Positions 31,263 through 42,290 of a DNA stretch of 64,000 bases are shown here, piece by piece (position 1 is the stretch's first letter; the number at the start of each line of letters is the position of its first letter). Both the position numbers and the translations under genes were made by a program. The notes beneath the pieces were generated by a model. That model did no database searches and was not told the DNA's origin. It worked only from the letters and a program-made list of their open reading frames with translations. The stretch lies in the NCBI RefSeq assembly GCF_001025175.1, contig NZ_AP012324.1:1364001-1428000 (forward strand). Direction: 5' to 3'. This stretch comes from Bifidobacterium breve DSM 20213 = JCM 1192. Its GTDB lineage: Bacteria > Actinomycetota > Actinomycetes > Actinomycetales > Bifidobacteriaceae.

Positions 31263-31901
31263 ATGAGTGAACCGATTATCCGCACTTTGCGCAAGAGCGA
31301 CTACCCGGCATTAATCGACGTGGTGCGCCGCATGTGGTACCCCGAGTACGACGAGAAAACCGGCCTGCTGGCGGCCGAGACCGACTGGGAGAACTGTCTG
31401 GCGCGCGCGACCTGCGCGTTTACCGCGGAGCTCGACGGGGAACCAGTCGCGTTGATTCTGGGGCGAGTCGACGCGTTGGACCATCGCAGGCCGTTGAACA
31501 CTCATCGCATCAATTCCTTGCGAGGTCTGCTGCGATTGGTGTGCGCTAAGGACGGACTTAAGGCCGCCGGCGATATTCTGGGGATTCTCAATATCGATGA
31601 GCATCTGCGTAAACAGGCTACGCAGACTGGTCACGACTACTCGGCGGAAGTGGTGTTGTTCGTGCTGGATCCGGCGGCTCGTGGACATGGACTAGGCCGC
31701 CGCATGTTCGATACCTTGATGACTGCATTCCGCGAAGCCGGAGTGAGCAAGTATTTCCTGTTTACCGACACCACCTGCGATGTCGGATTCTATGTGCATC
31801 TCGGTCTGGCCCAGGTAAGCGAGCATACGCTGCCCACGAATGGCGACGGCGAACAGGCCACGTCTTTCTACCTCTATGAGGGGCTGGTTCCCGAGAATTA
31901 A
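31263..31901 (+). CDS. GNAT-family N-acetyltransferase
   Basis: This 212-residue protein carries the acetyl-CoA binding signature of the GNAT fold in VLDPAARGHGLGRRMFDTLMTA (motif A, R-G-x-G-L-G), preceded by SAEVVLFVLDP and followed by YFLFTDTTCDVGFYVHLGLA. The N-terminal half (IRTLRKSDYPALIDVVRRMW) is the usual beta-helix start. A 60-residue insertion-like helical part with Leu and Arg lies in the middle (about 80-125). The substrate is unknown. The frame is open 10 codons further upstream, but the -10 hexamer placement favours ATG at 31263. Confidence 0.85.
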   Translation: MSEPIIRTLRKSDYPALIDVVRRMWYPEYDEKTGLLAAETDWENCLARATCAFTAELDGEPVALILGRVDALDHRRPLNTHRINSLRGLLRLVCAKDGLKAAGDILGILNIDEHLRKQATQTGHDYSAEVVLFVLDPAARGHGLGRRMFDTLMTAFREAGVSKYFLFTDTTCDVGFYVHLGLAQVSEHTLPTNGDGEQATSFYLYEGLVPEN

Positions 31902-31942
31902 ATTACCCTGCTCGGCATAGACGACAAACCATTACAAACGAT

Positions 31943-31974
31943 AAAGGCCGGCATCTTAGAAGATACCGGCCTTT
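31943..31974. terminator. hairpin terminator between GNAT and aconitase genes
   Basis: AAAGGCCGGCATCTT pairs with AAGATACCGGCCTTT with one mismatch and almost no loop. It lies between convergent genes and ends in TTT on the plus strand. Confidence 0.75.
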
Positions 31975-31975
31975 G

Positions 31976-32012
31976 CTCCCCTCAGTCAGCTTCGCGCTCA
32001 GAGAGGGGAGCC
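31976..32012. repeat. intergenic palindromic repeat (CTCCCCTCAGTC type)
   Basis: GCTCCCCTCAGTCAGCTTCG followed by CGCTCAGAGAGGGGAGCC. It matches the order of the repeat at 26040-26088 and lies just after the aconitase stop. Confidence 0.6.
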
Positions 32013-32019
32013 AAGAAAG

Positions 32020-34719
32020 TTACTTCATGAGGTTGCGCAGCACGTACTGGAGGATGCCGCCGTTGCGGTAGTAGTCGGCCTCACCGGGGGTGTCGATACG
32101 TACCACTGCATCGAACTCGGTCTTGGAGCCGTCCTCGTGAGTGGCAGTGACATGAACCGTCTTGGGGGTTACGCCCTCATTGAGCTTCTCGACGCCGGCG
32201 ATGTCATAGGTCTCGGTGCCGTTAAGGCCCAAGGACTCATAGGATTCGCCTGCCGGGAACTGCAACGGAAGCACGCCCATGCCGATGAGGTTGGAACGGT
32301 GGATACGCTCGAAGCTCTCGGTGATCACGGCCTTGACGCCGAGCATCACCGTGCCCTTGGCAGCCCAGTCACGCGAGGAGCCGGTGCCGTATTCCTTGCC
32401 GGCCAGCACCACGAGCGGCACCTTGTTATCGATGTAGTCGCGGGAGGCTTCGAAAATCGTGGTCGGCTTCTTGGCGAGGAAGTCGTAGGTGAAGCCGCCG
32501 GGCGTCACCTCCTCGCCCACGGAGGCGAGCAGCTGGTTGCGCAGACGGATGTTGCCGAACGTACCGCGCACCATGATCTCGTGGTTGCCTCGACGGGAAC
32601 CGTAGGAGTTGAAGTTCTTCGGCTCCACGCCGCGCTCGGTCAGGTACTTGCCGGCCGGGCTGGAGGCCTTGAACGCGCCTGCCGGGGAGATGTGGTCGGT
32701 GGTGACCGAGTCGCCCAACAGGGCCAGCACGCGGGCGCCGTGGATGTCGGCGACCGGGTCCGGCGTGGCCTTCATGCCGTCGAAGAAGGTCTGCTTGCGC
32801 ACGTAGGTGGACTTGTCGTTCCATGCGAACAGTTCGCCTTCCGGCACGTCGAGGCCCTTCCAGCGATGGTCGCCGTCGAATACGGAAGCGTAGTCCTTGA
32901 GGAACATCTCGCGGCTCACGGTGCCGTCCACCACGGCGGCCACCTCGGAGTTGGTGGGCCAGATGTCCTTGAGGTACACGTCGTTGCCATCCGCGTCGGC
33001 GCCAAGCGGCTGGGTTTCGAAGTCGAAGTCCATCGTGCCGGCGAGCGCATAGGCGATAACCAACGGCGGGGAGGCCAGGTAGTTCATCTTGACGTCCGGG
33101 CTGATGCGGCCTTCGAAGTTGCGGTTGCCGGAGAGCACGGCGGTGACGGTCAGGTCGTTGGTGTTGATCGCCTCGGAAATCTCGGGCAGCAGCGGGCCGG
33201 AGTTGCCGATGCAGGTGGCGCATCCGAAGCCGACGAGCTGGTAGCCGAGCGCGTCGAGGTCGTCCTGGAGGCCTGCGGCCTTCAGGTAGTCGGCCACGAC
33301 CTGGGAGCCGGGAGCCAGCGAGGTCTTGACCCACGGCTTCGGCTTCAAGCCCTTGGCGTGCGCGTTGCGGGCGATCAGGCCGGCGGCGATCATCACGGAC
33401 GGGTTGGACGTGTTGGTGCAGGAGGTGATCGAAGCGATAGCCACGTCACCGTTCTCGATGTCGAAATCGCCACGGAAGTCGGTGGACACAGCCACCGGAT
33501 CCTTGACGGTCTTCTCGGTCTCGTAGGCGGGAGCGGTCTTCTCGAACATCTCCTTGGCTTCGGACAGCAGAATGCGATCCTGCGGGCGCTTCGGACCGGC
33601 GATGGACGGCACCACAGTGCCGAGGTCAAGCTCCTCGTATTCGGAGTACTGCGGTTCCACGTAATCCGGGTCGGAGGCGTCGCCCCACAGCTTGTTGGCC
33701 TTGGCATAAGCCTCAACCAGCGCGACCTGCTCTTCGGAGCGGCCGGTCAGACGCAGATAGTCGAGCGTGACGTTGTCGATCGGGAAGATGCCGCAGGTGG
33801 AACCGAACTCCGGGCCCATGTTGCCGATGGTGGCACGGTTGGCCAGCGGCACGGAGGCGATGCCCTCACCGTAGAATTCCACGAACTTGCCGACCACGCC
33901 GTGCTTGCGGAGCATGTCGGTGATGGTCAAGACCACGTCGGTGGCGGTGACGCCCTCCGGGATGGAACCGGTGAGCTTGAAGCCGACCACGCGCGGTACG
34001 AGCATGGAGATCGGCTGGCCAAGCATGGCGGCCTCGGCCTCGATGCCGCCGACACCCCAGCCGAGCACACCCAGACCGTTCTCGGTGGTGGTGTGCGAGT
34101 CGGTGCCCACGCAGGAGTCAAGGTAGGCAAGCGTGTTGCCGTTGGCCTCGGTCTTGCTCATGACCACCTTGGCCAGGTATTCGATGTTGACCTGGTGGAT
34201 GATGCCGGTTCCCGGCGGCACCACGCGGAAGTTCTTGAATGCCTGCTGGCCCCAACGCAGGAACTGGTAGCGTTCGCCGTTGCGCTGGTATTCGATGTCC
34301 ATGTTTTCCTGGACCGCGTTGGCGATGCCGTACTTATCGATCTGCACGGAGTGATCGATGACCATGTCGGACTGAACCTGCGGGTTGATGACCTCCGGGT
34401 CGCCGCCAAGCTCCTTGACCGCGTCACGCATGGTGGCGAGATCCACGATGCAGGGCACACCGGTGAAGTCCTGCATAATCACGCGGGACGGCGTGAACTG
34501 GATTTCATGGCTGGGCTCGGCGTTCGGATCCCAGTCAAGCAGGGTCTTGACGTGCTCGTCGGTGATATTGGCGCCATCAATATTGCGTACCAGATTCTCG
34601 ACCAGTACCTTCAGCGAGTACGGCAGATGATCGATGCCGTCGAGATTGGCGATGTTGTAGTAATCGAAGTCCTTGCCGGCGGCCTTCAAGGTCGCCAGCT
34701 GGTCGTCGCGTAAGGACAT
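32020..34719 (-). CDS. acnA: aconitate hydratase A
   Basis: Aconitase interconverts citrate and isocitrate using a 4Fe-4S cluster; bifidobacteria use it for glutamate synthesis rather than a full TCA cycle. ATG at 34719, with CGGAGGAAGC upstream, gives 899 residues, the standard AcnA length. Visible features are [31 protein letters not shown] with the first cluster Cys, [12 protein letters not shown] with the other two, [19 protein letters not shown], and the swivelling C-terminal domain. The 57 codons open upstream in the same frame lack a ribosome binding site and are not protein-like. Confidence 0.96.
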   Translation of the reverse strand: MSLRDDQLATLKAAGKDFDYYNIANLDGIDHLPYSLKVLVENLVRNIDGANITDEHVKTLLDWDPNAEPSHEIQFTPSRVIMQDFTGVPCIVDLATMRDAVKELGGDPEVINPQVQSDMVIDHSVQIDKYGIANAVQENMDIEYQRNGERYQFLRWGQQAFKNFRVVPPGTGIIHQVNIEYLAKVVMSKTEANGNTLAYLDSCVGTDSHTTTENGLGVLGWGVGGIEAEAAMLGQPISMLVPRVVGFKLTGSIPEGVTATDVVLTITDMLRKHGVVGKFVEFYGEGIASVPLANRATIGNMGPEFGSTCGIFPIDNVTLDYLRLTGRSEEQVALVEAYAKANKLWGDASDPDYVEPQYSEYEELDLGTVVPSIAGPKRPQDRILLSEAKEMFEKTAPAYETEKTVKDPVAVSTDFRGDFDIENGDVAIASITSCTNTSNPSVMIAAGLIARNAHAKGLKPKPWVKTSLAPGSQVVADYLKAAGLQDDLDALGYQLVGFGCATCIGNSGPLLPEISEAINTNDLTVTAVLSGNRNFEGRISPDVKMNYLASPPLVIAYALAGTMDFDFETQPLGADADGNDVYLKDIWPTNSEVAAVVDGTVSREMFLKDYASVFDGDHRWKGLDVPEGELFAWNDKSTYVRKQTFFDGMKATPDPVADIHGARVLALLGDSVTTDHISPAGAFKASSPAGKYLTERGVEPKNFNSYGSRRGNHEIMVRGTFGNIRLRNQLLASVGEEVTPGGFTYDFLAKKPTTIFEASRDYIDNKVPLVVLAGKEYGTGSSRDWAAKGTVMLGVKAVITESFERIHRSNLIGMGVLPLQFPAGESYESLGLNGTETYDIAGVEKLNEGVTPKTVHVTATHEDGSKTEFDAVVRIDTPGEADYYRNGGILQYVLRNLMK

Positions 34720-34837
34720 GCTTCCTCCGAAATCATGTATCGGCTTGTCTATGCCGCTGATTATCCGCTTCAAATGGTACGGGTACGTTACTTTGCCTCT
34801 GGCGTGTCGGCTTGAAGTGTGAGACAATTCGCCGCTA

Positions 34838-37450
<2,613 letters not shown>

Positions 37451-37514
37451 ATCTTCCAGCCTACCGTGCCGGATTCCATAATTCGCTACGATTCAAGAAT
37501 GATTTGATTTAGAT

Positions 37515-38099
37515 TCACTCTGTGGCAACGGCGATGGTACGGTCGTGGGGTTCGTCGCGGGCGATGGTGATGACTGCATCGGCAATGGAGACAGACTTGG
37601 CGCTAGCAGCATCGTCTGTGTTAAGAATGGCAGCGTATAGCAGTTCGTCTTCGGGCGCATGCTTGGGATTGAGCAGGGCGACGGGAATGCCGGCTTCGCG
37701 CACATTGGTCAGCGCCTGGTTCCAACTGTCTCGATTCGCGTCGGTGACATCGATGCCGCTGATGATTACGATTTTGACTGCGCGGTCCACGAAATCGGTG
37801 ACACCTTGCTGCGCGGTGGCCGCAATCTTGTCAGCAGTTTCAGAATCGCCCGGCGTATCCAGCGAGGCGTAATACACGTTGAGAGTGTCATCGGCCAGCG
37901 CATCGATGGCCTTCTTGTCCGCCGCGGTATCGGTCGATCCGACGAAACCGACGGTGATATCCGTTTTGTGCGTCGAATCATGGGCCACCGATGGCATGCT
38001 GTCTTGCGTATCGCCGACGGCGCGACCGGTCGGCGTGCAAGCGACCAATGACAATACGACCGCCCCACAGGCCAACAACCTCAGAATTCGACGCATCAT
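37515..38099 (-). CDS. lipoprotein resembling half of a sugar-type periplasmic binding protein
   Basis: The product of about 194 residues has a lipoprotein signal peptide (MMRRILRLLACGAVVLSLVAC, lipobox LVAC given here as VVLSLVAC) and then a Rossmann-like segment: ITVGFVGSTDTAADKKAI, KIVIISGIDVTDANRDSWNQ and AGIPVALLNPKHAPEDELLY. This is the pattern of the first lobe of ribose-type binding proteins (VVIISP...AGIPVVLV). The usual length is about 320 residues, so the second lobe is mostly missing, yet there is no frameshift sign. It may be a shortened, specialised or decaying protein. ATG at 38099 follows GGGTGGG and lies 12 bases past the stop of the upstream methyltransferase gene. Confidence 0.7.
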   Translation of the reverse strand: MMRRILRLLACGAVVLSLVACTPTGRAVGDTQDSMPSVAHDSTHKTDITVGFVGSTDTAADKKAIDALADDTLNVYYASLDTPGDSETADKIAATAQQGVTDFVDRAVKIVIISGIDVTDANRDSWNQALTNVREAGIPVALLNPKHAPEDELLYAAILNTDDAASAKSVSIADAVITIARDEPHDRTIAVATE

Positions 38100-38110
38100 A
38101 GACCCACCCG

Positions 38111-39370
38111 TCAACGGCTGAAAACGGCCACTGTCTCGACGTGGTGGGTCATCGGATAGATGTCGAAGGCACGGATGTCCTTGAGCTCGTATCCCTCTCC
38201 AATCAGGGTGGCGGTATCGCGAGCAAGGCTGGTGGGGTCGCAGGCAATGTAGACCACGCTGGAGGCACCGGCCGCCGCAATCTGGCGGCAGACCTTGGCA
38301 CGGGCGCCGGCGCGAGGCGGGTCAAGCACCACGATATCCGGCTTGGCCAAGTGCGCGGGCACATGTTCCAACGTTCTGGAGACATCTCCGGCACGGGCAT
38401 CCACGTCGTTCAGATTCATGGCACGCAGGTTGCGCTGGGCATTCTTCACGGCCACGCGCGCGCCTTCCACGCTAAGCATGCGGGTGCGTTCACCGGTCAT
38501 GGTGGCCAGTGGCAGGGTGAACAGACCGGAGCCCGAGTACAAGTCCCAGATCACAGGTGCCACAGCACCCTGCAACTGCTGGTTGACCTGATTGATCACA
38601 TGCGTGCCGAGTGCAATCGGTGCCTGACGATGCACCTGCCAGAAACCGTTGGCATCAACCCGATAATCGAAGGTCTTGCCGTTGATGGTCACCTGTTCAG
38701 TGAGCAGCTGGGAGCCATTACGCAGCTCGCCATCGATAAGCACGGCATAGTCATCTGCAGCAATATCAGCGTCGCCACGCGGCTCAGGTACGGACAGACG
38801 GATCTGGGAGCCGGGCTCAAAGCCGCCCTCCCACACATGCTCGCGCTCGGCCACGTCCAGCAATGCGCGGGTAGCGAGAGGCATGGTGTCGATGGCCACG
38901 CGAGTATGCGTACCGCGCCGGCGCATGGACGGCTTGCCGTTCTCGTCGGCAATCATTTCGATGCGGGTGCGCCAGTGAAGACCGTCAAGCTCCTCATCAC
39001 CGGGCATGCGATCGATTGGCACGGCCACATCGATATGACCGAGCCGGCTCATCTGCTCGGAAACGGTGAGGGCTTTCCACTTGAGCTGGCCGGGCAGTGA
39101 GACGTGCACGAGATCCGCGCCGCCGACTCCCCCGCCCATCGCCAGCGGGCCGGCAAGAGACCAAGCCGGATCGACACGGTCCTCGGATGCTTCGAGCACT
39201 TCGATAACTTCACCGGTCCAGAACCGATCATCGCGATCATGAGGTTCGTCAAGTTCAATGCGTACCAGTTCGCCGGGCAAGGCAAAGCGGACGAACACCA
39301 CGCGGCCATCGATATGGGCCACGCAGCGGCCCTGATCGGCGTATCGCTCGATGCGGACTTCAGCTTGCAT
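38111..39370 (-). CDS. TRAM-domain RNA m5U methyltransferase (RumA/TrmA family)
   Basis: The enzyme methylates C5 of a uridine in 23S rRNA or tRNA using S-adenosylmethionine. The 419-residue protein has an N-terminal TRAM domain (about 1-62: ERYADQGRCVAHIDGRVVFV), SAM motif I DLYSGSGLFTLPLA, VLDPPRAGA, the catalytic-Cys motif YIACDPTSLARD, and DIYPMTHHVETVAVF at the end. The four cysteines that hold the iron-sulfur cluster in E. coli RumA are not present, as in many actinobacterial members. Its start overlaps the end of the DUF3159 gene by 11 bases, so the two are likely coupled. The target base cannot be told. Confidence 0.9.
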   Translation of the reverse strand: MQAEVRIERYADQGRCVAHIDGRVVFVRFALPGELVRIELDEPHDRDDRFWTGEVIEVLEASEDRVDPAWSLAGPLAMGGGVGGADLVHVSLPGQLKWKALTVSEQMSRLGHIDVAVPIDRMPGDEELDGLHWRTRIEMIADENGKPSMRRRGTHTRVAIDTMPLATRALLDVAEREHVWEGGFEPGSQIRLSVPEPRGDADIAADDYAVLIDGELRNGSQLLTEQVTINGKTFDYRVDANGFWQVHRQAPIALGTHVINQVNQQLQGAVAPVIWDLYSGSGLFTLPLATMTGERTRMLSVEGARVAVKNAQRNLRAMNLNDVDARAGDVSRTLEHVPAHLAKPDIVVLDPPRAGARAKVCRQIAAAGASSVVYIACDPTSLARDTATLIGEGYELKDIRAFDIYPMTHHVETVAVFSR

Positions 39371-40136
39371 CGCTGTCCTTTCCGGTTTTGCCCGCCACGG
39401 GTTCGCTGACGGCCTCAGCCGCAGATCCCGATTCGGATTGCGTAACGTTCTGAGTAGCCACGGCTTTATGACGGTGCATTGGCGTGGCGATGATGAGGTA
39501 GCTCACCCAAATCGCCAGCGCCCAGAACGGGATGCCCATAAGCAGACGGGCCACGCCAAGCGCGGCCACATGATTGGTCAGATACAGCGGCACCTGCACT
39601 GCCAATCGCAGCAGGAACAGACCGACCCATAGACCGGTGATGATCATGTAGGCACGTTTCAATGCCTTATCACTCATCCAGTCGTTGAACCACGCCTTGA
39701 AATGCTCAGTAGGCAGGCTACGGATAAATTCGACGACCAGTCCGAGGCCGGGTACCCGTGCAATCAATGAGACGGCAAGCAATGCGGCATAGCCGGCATT
39801 GGTAATGAATCCGAAGATGTAGTAGTTACGGGCCTCATGGGTCTGCCATGCCCAAATCAGGCAGATGCCGACCGCCACCAGGCCGGAAACCGCGCCCATC
39901 ACCGATTGGCGTTGAATCAGGCGCGCGATAACCTGCAACACCGCCAAAATAGCCGAAACGGCGATGGTGAGGTTCAGATTGCTCGTGACCACGAACAGCA
40001 CGACGAATACCACGCCGGGCAGCATGGATTCGATAACGCCACGCGGGCCACCGATGGCGTCGATGACGGAGAAATCCTCGCCTTCATTGCCGGCGTCGGC
40101 TAGAGCGGACAGGCCGGTGCGTTTGTTGTCTGCCAA
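39360..40136 (-). CDS. DUF3159 membrane protein
   Basis: This 258-residue protein begins with a short polar head including DAIGGPRGVIESMLPGVVFV, the hallmark of DUF3159, and has six to seven hydrophobic helices (for example GVVFVVLFVVTSNLNLTIAV, GLVAVGICLIWAW, MIITGLWVGLFLLRLAV, MGIPFWALAIWVSYLII). The last 35 residues are polar. Function unknown. In actinobacteria the family lies next to a DUF3710 gene, as here, where 15 bases separate the two. It overlaps the following methyltransferase gene. Confidence 0.9.
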   Translation of the reverse strand: MADNKRTGLSALADAGNEGEDFSVIDAIGGPRGVIESMLPGVVFVVLFVVTSNLNLTIAVSAILAVLQVIARLIQRQSVMGAVSGLVAVGICLIWAWQTHEARNYYIFGFITNAGYAALLAVSLIARVPGLGLVVEFIRSLPTEHFKAWFNDWMSDKALKRAYMIITGLWVGLFLLRLAVQVPLYLTNHVAALGVARLLMGIPFWALAIWVSYLIIATPMHRHKAVATQNVTQSESGSAAEAVSEPVAGKTGKDSDAS

Positions 40137-40151
40137 GTCTCTTCCTATAAA

Positions 40152-40997
40152 TCAGCGAACTTCGGAGAACATCGGGCCGCGAGACAGCGTGGTCTTCACT
40201 TCGGTCTGCTGGTCCTGGCTCAGCGGACCCTTCGGCTTGTTGTCCGGAATGTCCTTGAAGTGTTCCTTGCCATTCTCCTCGCCGGCTTCGGCGGCGGCCT
40301 TGCGCTCGGCAGGTGCCACGGGCGGGTGCATCGGAATCAGATCGCGCGGAGCCAGCGGCTCTTCGCCGCGCTCAACCACGATGTCCGCAAAGAATTTGTT
40401 CAGTGCCTCGGTCTCCGGGCTGTCCGGATCGGTGGCAGCGACACCGGAGAAGATGCCACGCAGCATCCAACGCGGACCGTCCACGCCGACGATTCGGGTG
40501 TTTACGGTCTTGCCGCCCTTGACGTTGACCGGCAGCTTCAGCTCGGTGCCAAACACGCCTTCGACCTCGGATGCAGCCTTGTTGGCCTCAATCAGATCAG
40601 CGCGCACATCATCCCAGAGCCCTAGGGTCTTGGGAGCTGCGAACGCTTCGATTTCCAAGCTGGACTTGCCATAGGTGATGGTGGAACCAAGCACCTGCTG
40701 GGTGGCGCGGTTGGCCTTGATGCGCAGTTCGATGTTCTGCATGAACGGCAGATAGTAGGCACCCAGATCCAGATAGTCATCGTAGTCGGGTACTTCTTCG
40801 TCGTTCACATCCCACGGACCGCGTTCCTCGCCACGGCCCACGTACTCGCTGGAAGGTTCCGCCAATACGGTTTCAGCGCTTTCCGCCTTTGCTGCGGCGT
40901 TTGCGGCCTCGGCAGCCACCTTGTCCTCGTCGACAAGCTCTACGGCCGGCTCGGTTTCCTTCTTGTCCTTCTTCTTGCCGAATCCGAACAGTCCCAT
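40152..40997 (-). CDS. DUF3710 protein
   Basis: This 281-residue soluble protein opens with MGLFGFGKKKDKKE, an acidic Ala/Glu region, then ERGPWDVNDEEVPDYDDYLDLG, the DUF3710 signature. The core (LRIKANRATQQVLGSTITYG, LWDDVRADLIEANKAASEVE, GPRWMLRGIFSGVAAT) follows, with a Lys/Glu/Pro-rich tail. Function unknown. It lies upstream of the DUF3159 gene with 15 bases between and is probably the first gene of the operon DUF3710-DUF3159-methyltransferase-lipoprotein. Confidence 0.92.
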   Translation of the reverse strand: MGLFGFGKKKDKKETEPAVELVDEDKVAAEAANAAAKAESAETVLAEPSSEYVGRGEERGPWDVNDEEVPDYDDYLDLGAYYLPFMQNIELRIKANRATQQVLGSTITYGKSSLEIEAFAAPKTLGLWDDVRADLIEANKAASEVEGVFGTELKLPVNVKGGKTVNTRIVGVDGPRWMLRGIFSGVAATDPDSPETEALNKFFADIVVERGEEPLAPRDLIPMHPPVAPAERKAAAEAGEENGKEHFKDIPDNKPKGPLSQDQQTEVKTTLSRGPMFSEVR

Positions 40998-41109
40998 GAT
41001 TCCTCGTTTCGTATAACGGTTGCAACCTTGCTAACACTAGCACTCAGGCTTAGAGAAAGCTGAGCATCGCGGCCGCCGGTGTCCGGTTCGATTCGTAGGG
41101 AGGCCACAA

Positions 41110-41115
41110 TAGTAT
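41110..41115 (+). promoter_or_regulatory. -10 hexamer, probable leaderless start of xth
   Basis: TAGTAT is followed by 6 nt and the ATG at 41122. There is no Shine-Dalgarno sequence. Confidence 0.45.
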
Positions 41116-41121
41116 GGCCGC

Positions 41122-41982
41122 ATGACCATCACCATTACCACGTCTAACGTCAACGGCATTCGTGCGGCCAAGCGCAAGGGCATCGAGGATTGGGCCGGCA
41201 AGCATGCACCGGATGTCTGGTGCATGCAGGAGGTTCGCGCACCTCAGGACGATGTCGATTCCATTTTCGATGAATTTGGTTTTGAATACGCCACCGCCGG
41301 CAAAATCGACGCGCCGGCCGACCTCCATACCATGAACGAGGTCTGCCGGGTGAAAGGCCGCGCGGGAGTCGGGCTGCTCACCGACTTGGAAGTGCTTGAC
41401 AAGCGATATGGTCTGCCAGGTCTGAGCGAGGATGTGGATTCGGGGCGTTGGATCGAAACCGATGTCAAAACGCCTGAGGGCTATACGATCACCGTGGCAT
41501 CCGTGTACATACATGCCGGCAACACCGATGATCCGACCAAAATGGAACAGAAGTATCGTTTTCTGGACACTATGCTGGCCCGCATGGGCGCGCTTCGTGA
41601 TGAAGCCGCACATGGCGGCAAGCAGGCTGTATTATGCGGCGATTTCAACATCGCACATACGCCGCTCGATATCAAGAACGCCAAGGCCAATGAGAAGCAC
41701 GCCGGATTCCTGCCCGAAGAACGTGCCTACGTGGACAAATGGCTGGACGAATACGAGTTCGTGGATGTGATGCGTTCGTTGGCCGGTGATATTCAGGGGC
41801 CGTACACATGGTGGAGCCAACGAGGGCGCGCCTTCGACAACAATGTCGGCTGGAGAATCGACTACCAGTTCGCCACGCCCGAGCTGGCGGAGACCGCACG
41901 CGGATTCGTCATCGACAAGGCTCCCACGTATGACAAACGCTGGTCCGATCACGCCCCACTCACGATTACATACGAGGTATGA
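41122..41982 (+). CDS. xth: exodeoxyribonuclease III
   Basis: This is a repair nuclease that cuts at abasic sites and trims 3' ends. The 286-residue protein has the exonuclease-endonuclease-phosphatase motifs in order: TSNVNGIRAAKRKG, PDVWCMQEVRAPQDD (metal-binding Glu), SVYIHAGN, LCGDFNIAHTPLDIKN (catalytic Asp/Asn), RIDYQFATPEL and the terminal SDHAPLTITYEV (catalytic Asp-His). It is divergent from the DUF3710 operon and ends before a 308-base region filled with hairpins. A single gene with its own, probably leaderless, promoter. Confidence 0.94.
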   Translation: MTITITTSNVNGIRAAKRKGIEDWAGKHAPDVWCMQEVRAPQDDVDSIFDEFGFEYATAGKIDAPADLHTMNEVCRVKGRAGVGLLTDLEVLDKRYGLPGLSEDVDSGRWIETDVKTPEGYTITVASVYIHAGNTDDPTKMEQKYRFLDTMLARMGALRDEAAHGGKQAVLCGDFNIAHTPLDIKNAKANEKHAGFLPEERAYVDKWLDEYEFVDVMRSLAGDIQGPYTWWSQRGRAFDNNVGWRIDYQFATPELAETARGFVIDKAPTYDKRWSDHAPLTITYEV

Positions 41983-41989
41983 CGTATTC

Positions 41990-42201
41990 TGTGGGACAAC
42001 ATCCGAAAATCGACGATTTTCGCGGGTCGTCCCACGCCCCGCATCATGAGCAATCATCGACTACGCCAAGAATGGCGTAATTCCGGGCTTCGTGAGAAAT
42101 CTACTGTGGGACAACACTCATGTTTATCGATTGATGTTGATGTTGTCCCACAAATTGTGGGACAACATCGGAAAAACACTGATTTTTGCCTTTCGTCCCA
42201 C
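41990..42201. repeat. array of hairpins sharing GTGGGAC...GTCCCAC ends
   Basis: Three stem-loops begin GTGGGACAACA and end GTCCCAC: 41991-42035 (inner stem CGAAAATC/GATTTTCG), 42106-42151 (12-bp perfect arms TGTGGGACAACA/TGTTGTCCCACA at 42105-42152) and 42157-42201 (inner GGAAAAAC/GATTTTTGC). The first and third are related over most of their length. Between copies two and three, 42141-42167 is itself a perfect palindrome with a 3-nt AAT spacer. A further hairpin TACGCC/GGCGTA lies at 42062-42079. The region is between convergent genes and has no reading frame of note. Confidence 0.75.
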
Positions 42202-42232
42202 GCGAACCATCATGCAAACCGACACATATGAA

Positions 42233-42268
42233 TATTGGGGTCTTTCCACGGATGGAAAGACCCCAATA
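42233..42268. terminator. 16-bp perfect hairpin after oppDF
   Basis: TATTGGGGTCTTTCCA/TGGAAAGACCCCAATA with a CGGA loop lies between the hairpin array and the oppDF stop. It should terminate the minus-strand opp operon and perhaps the plus-strand xth transcript; the T-runs are short. Confidence 0.75.
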
Positions 42269-42290
42269 CTATGCGCTCAAATGCAGATTA

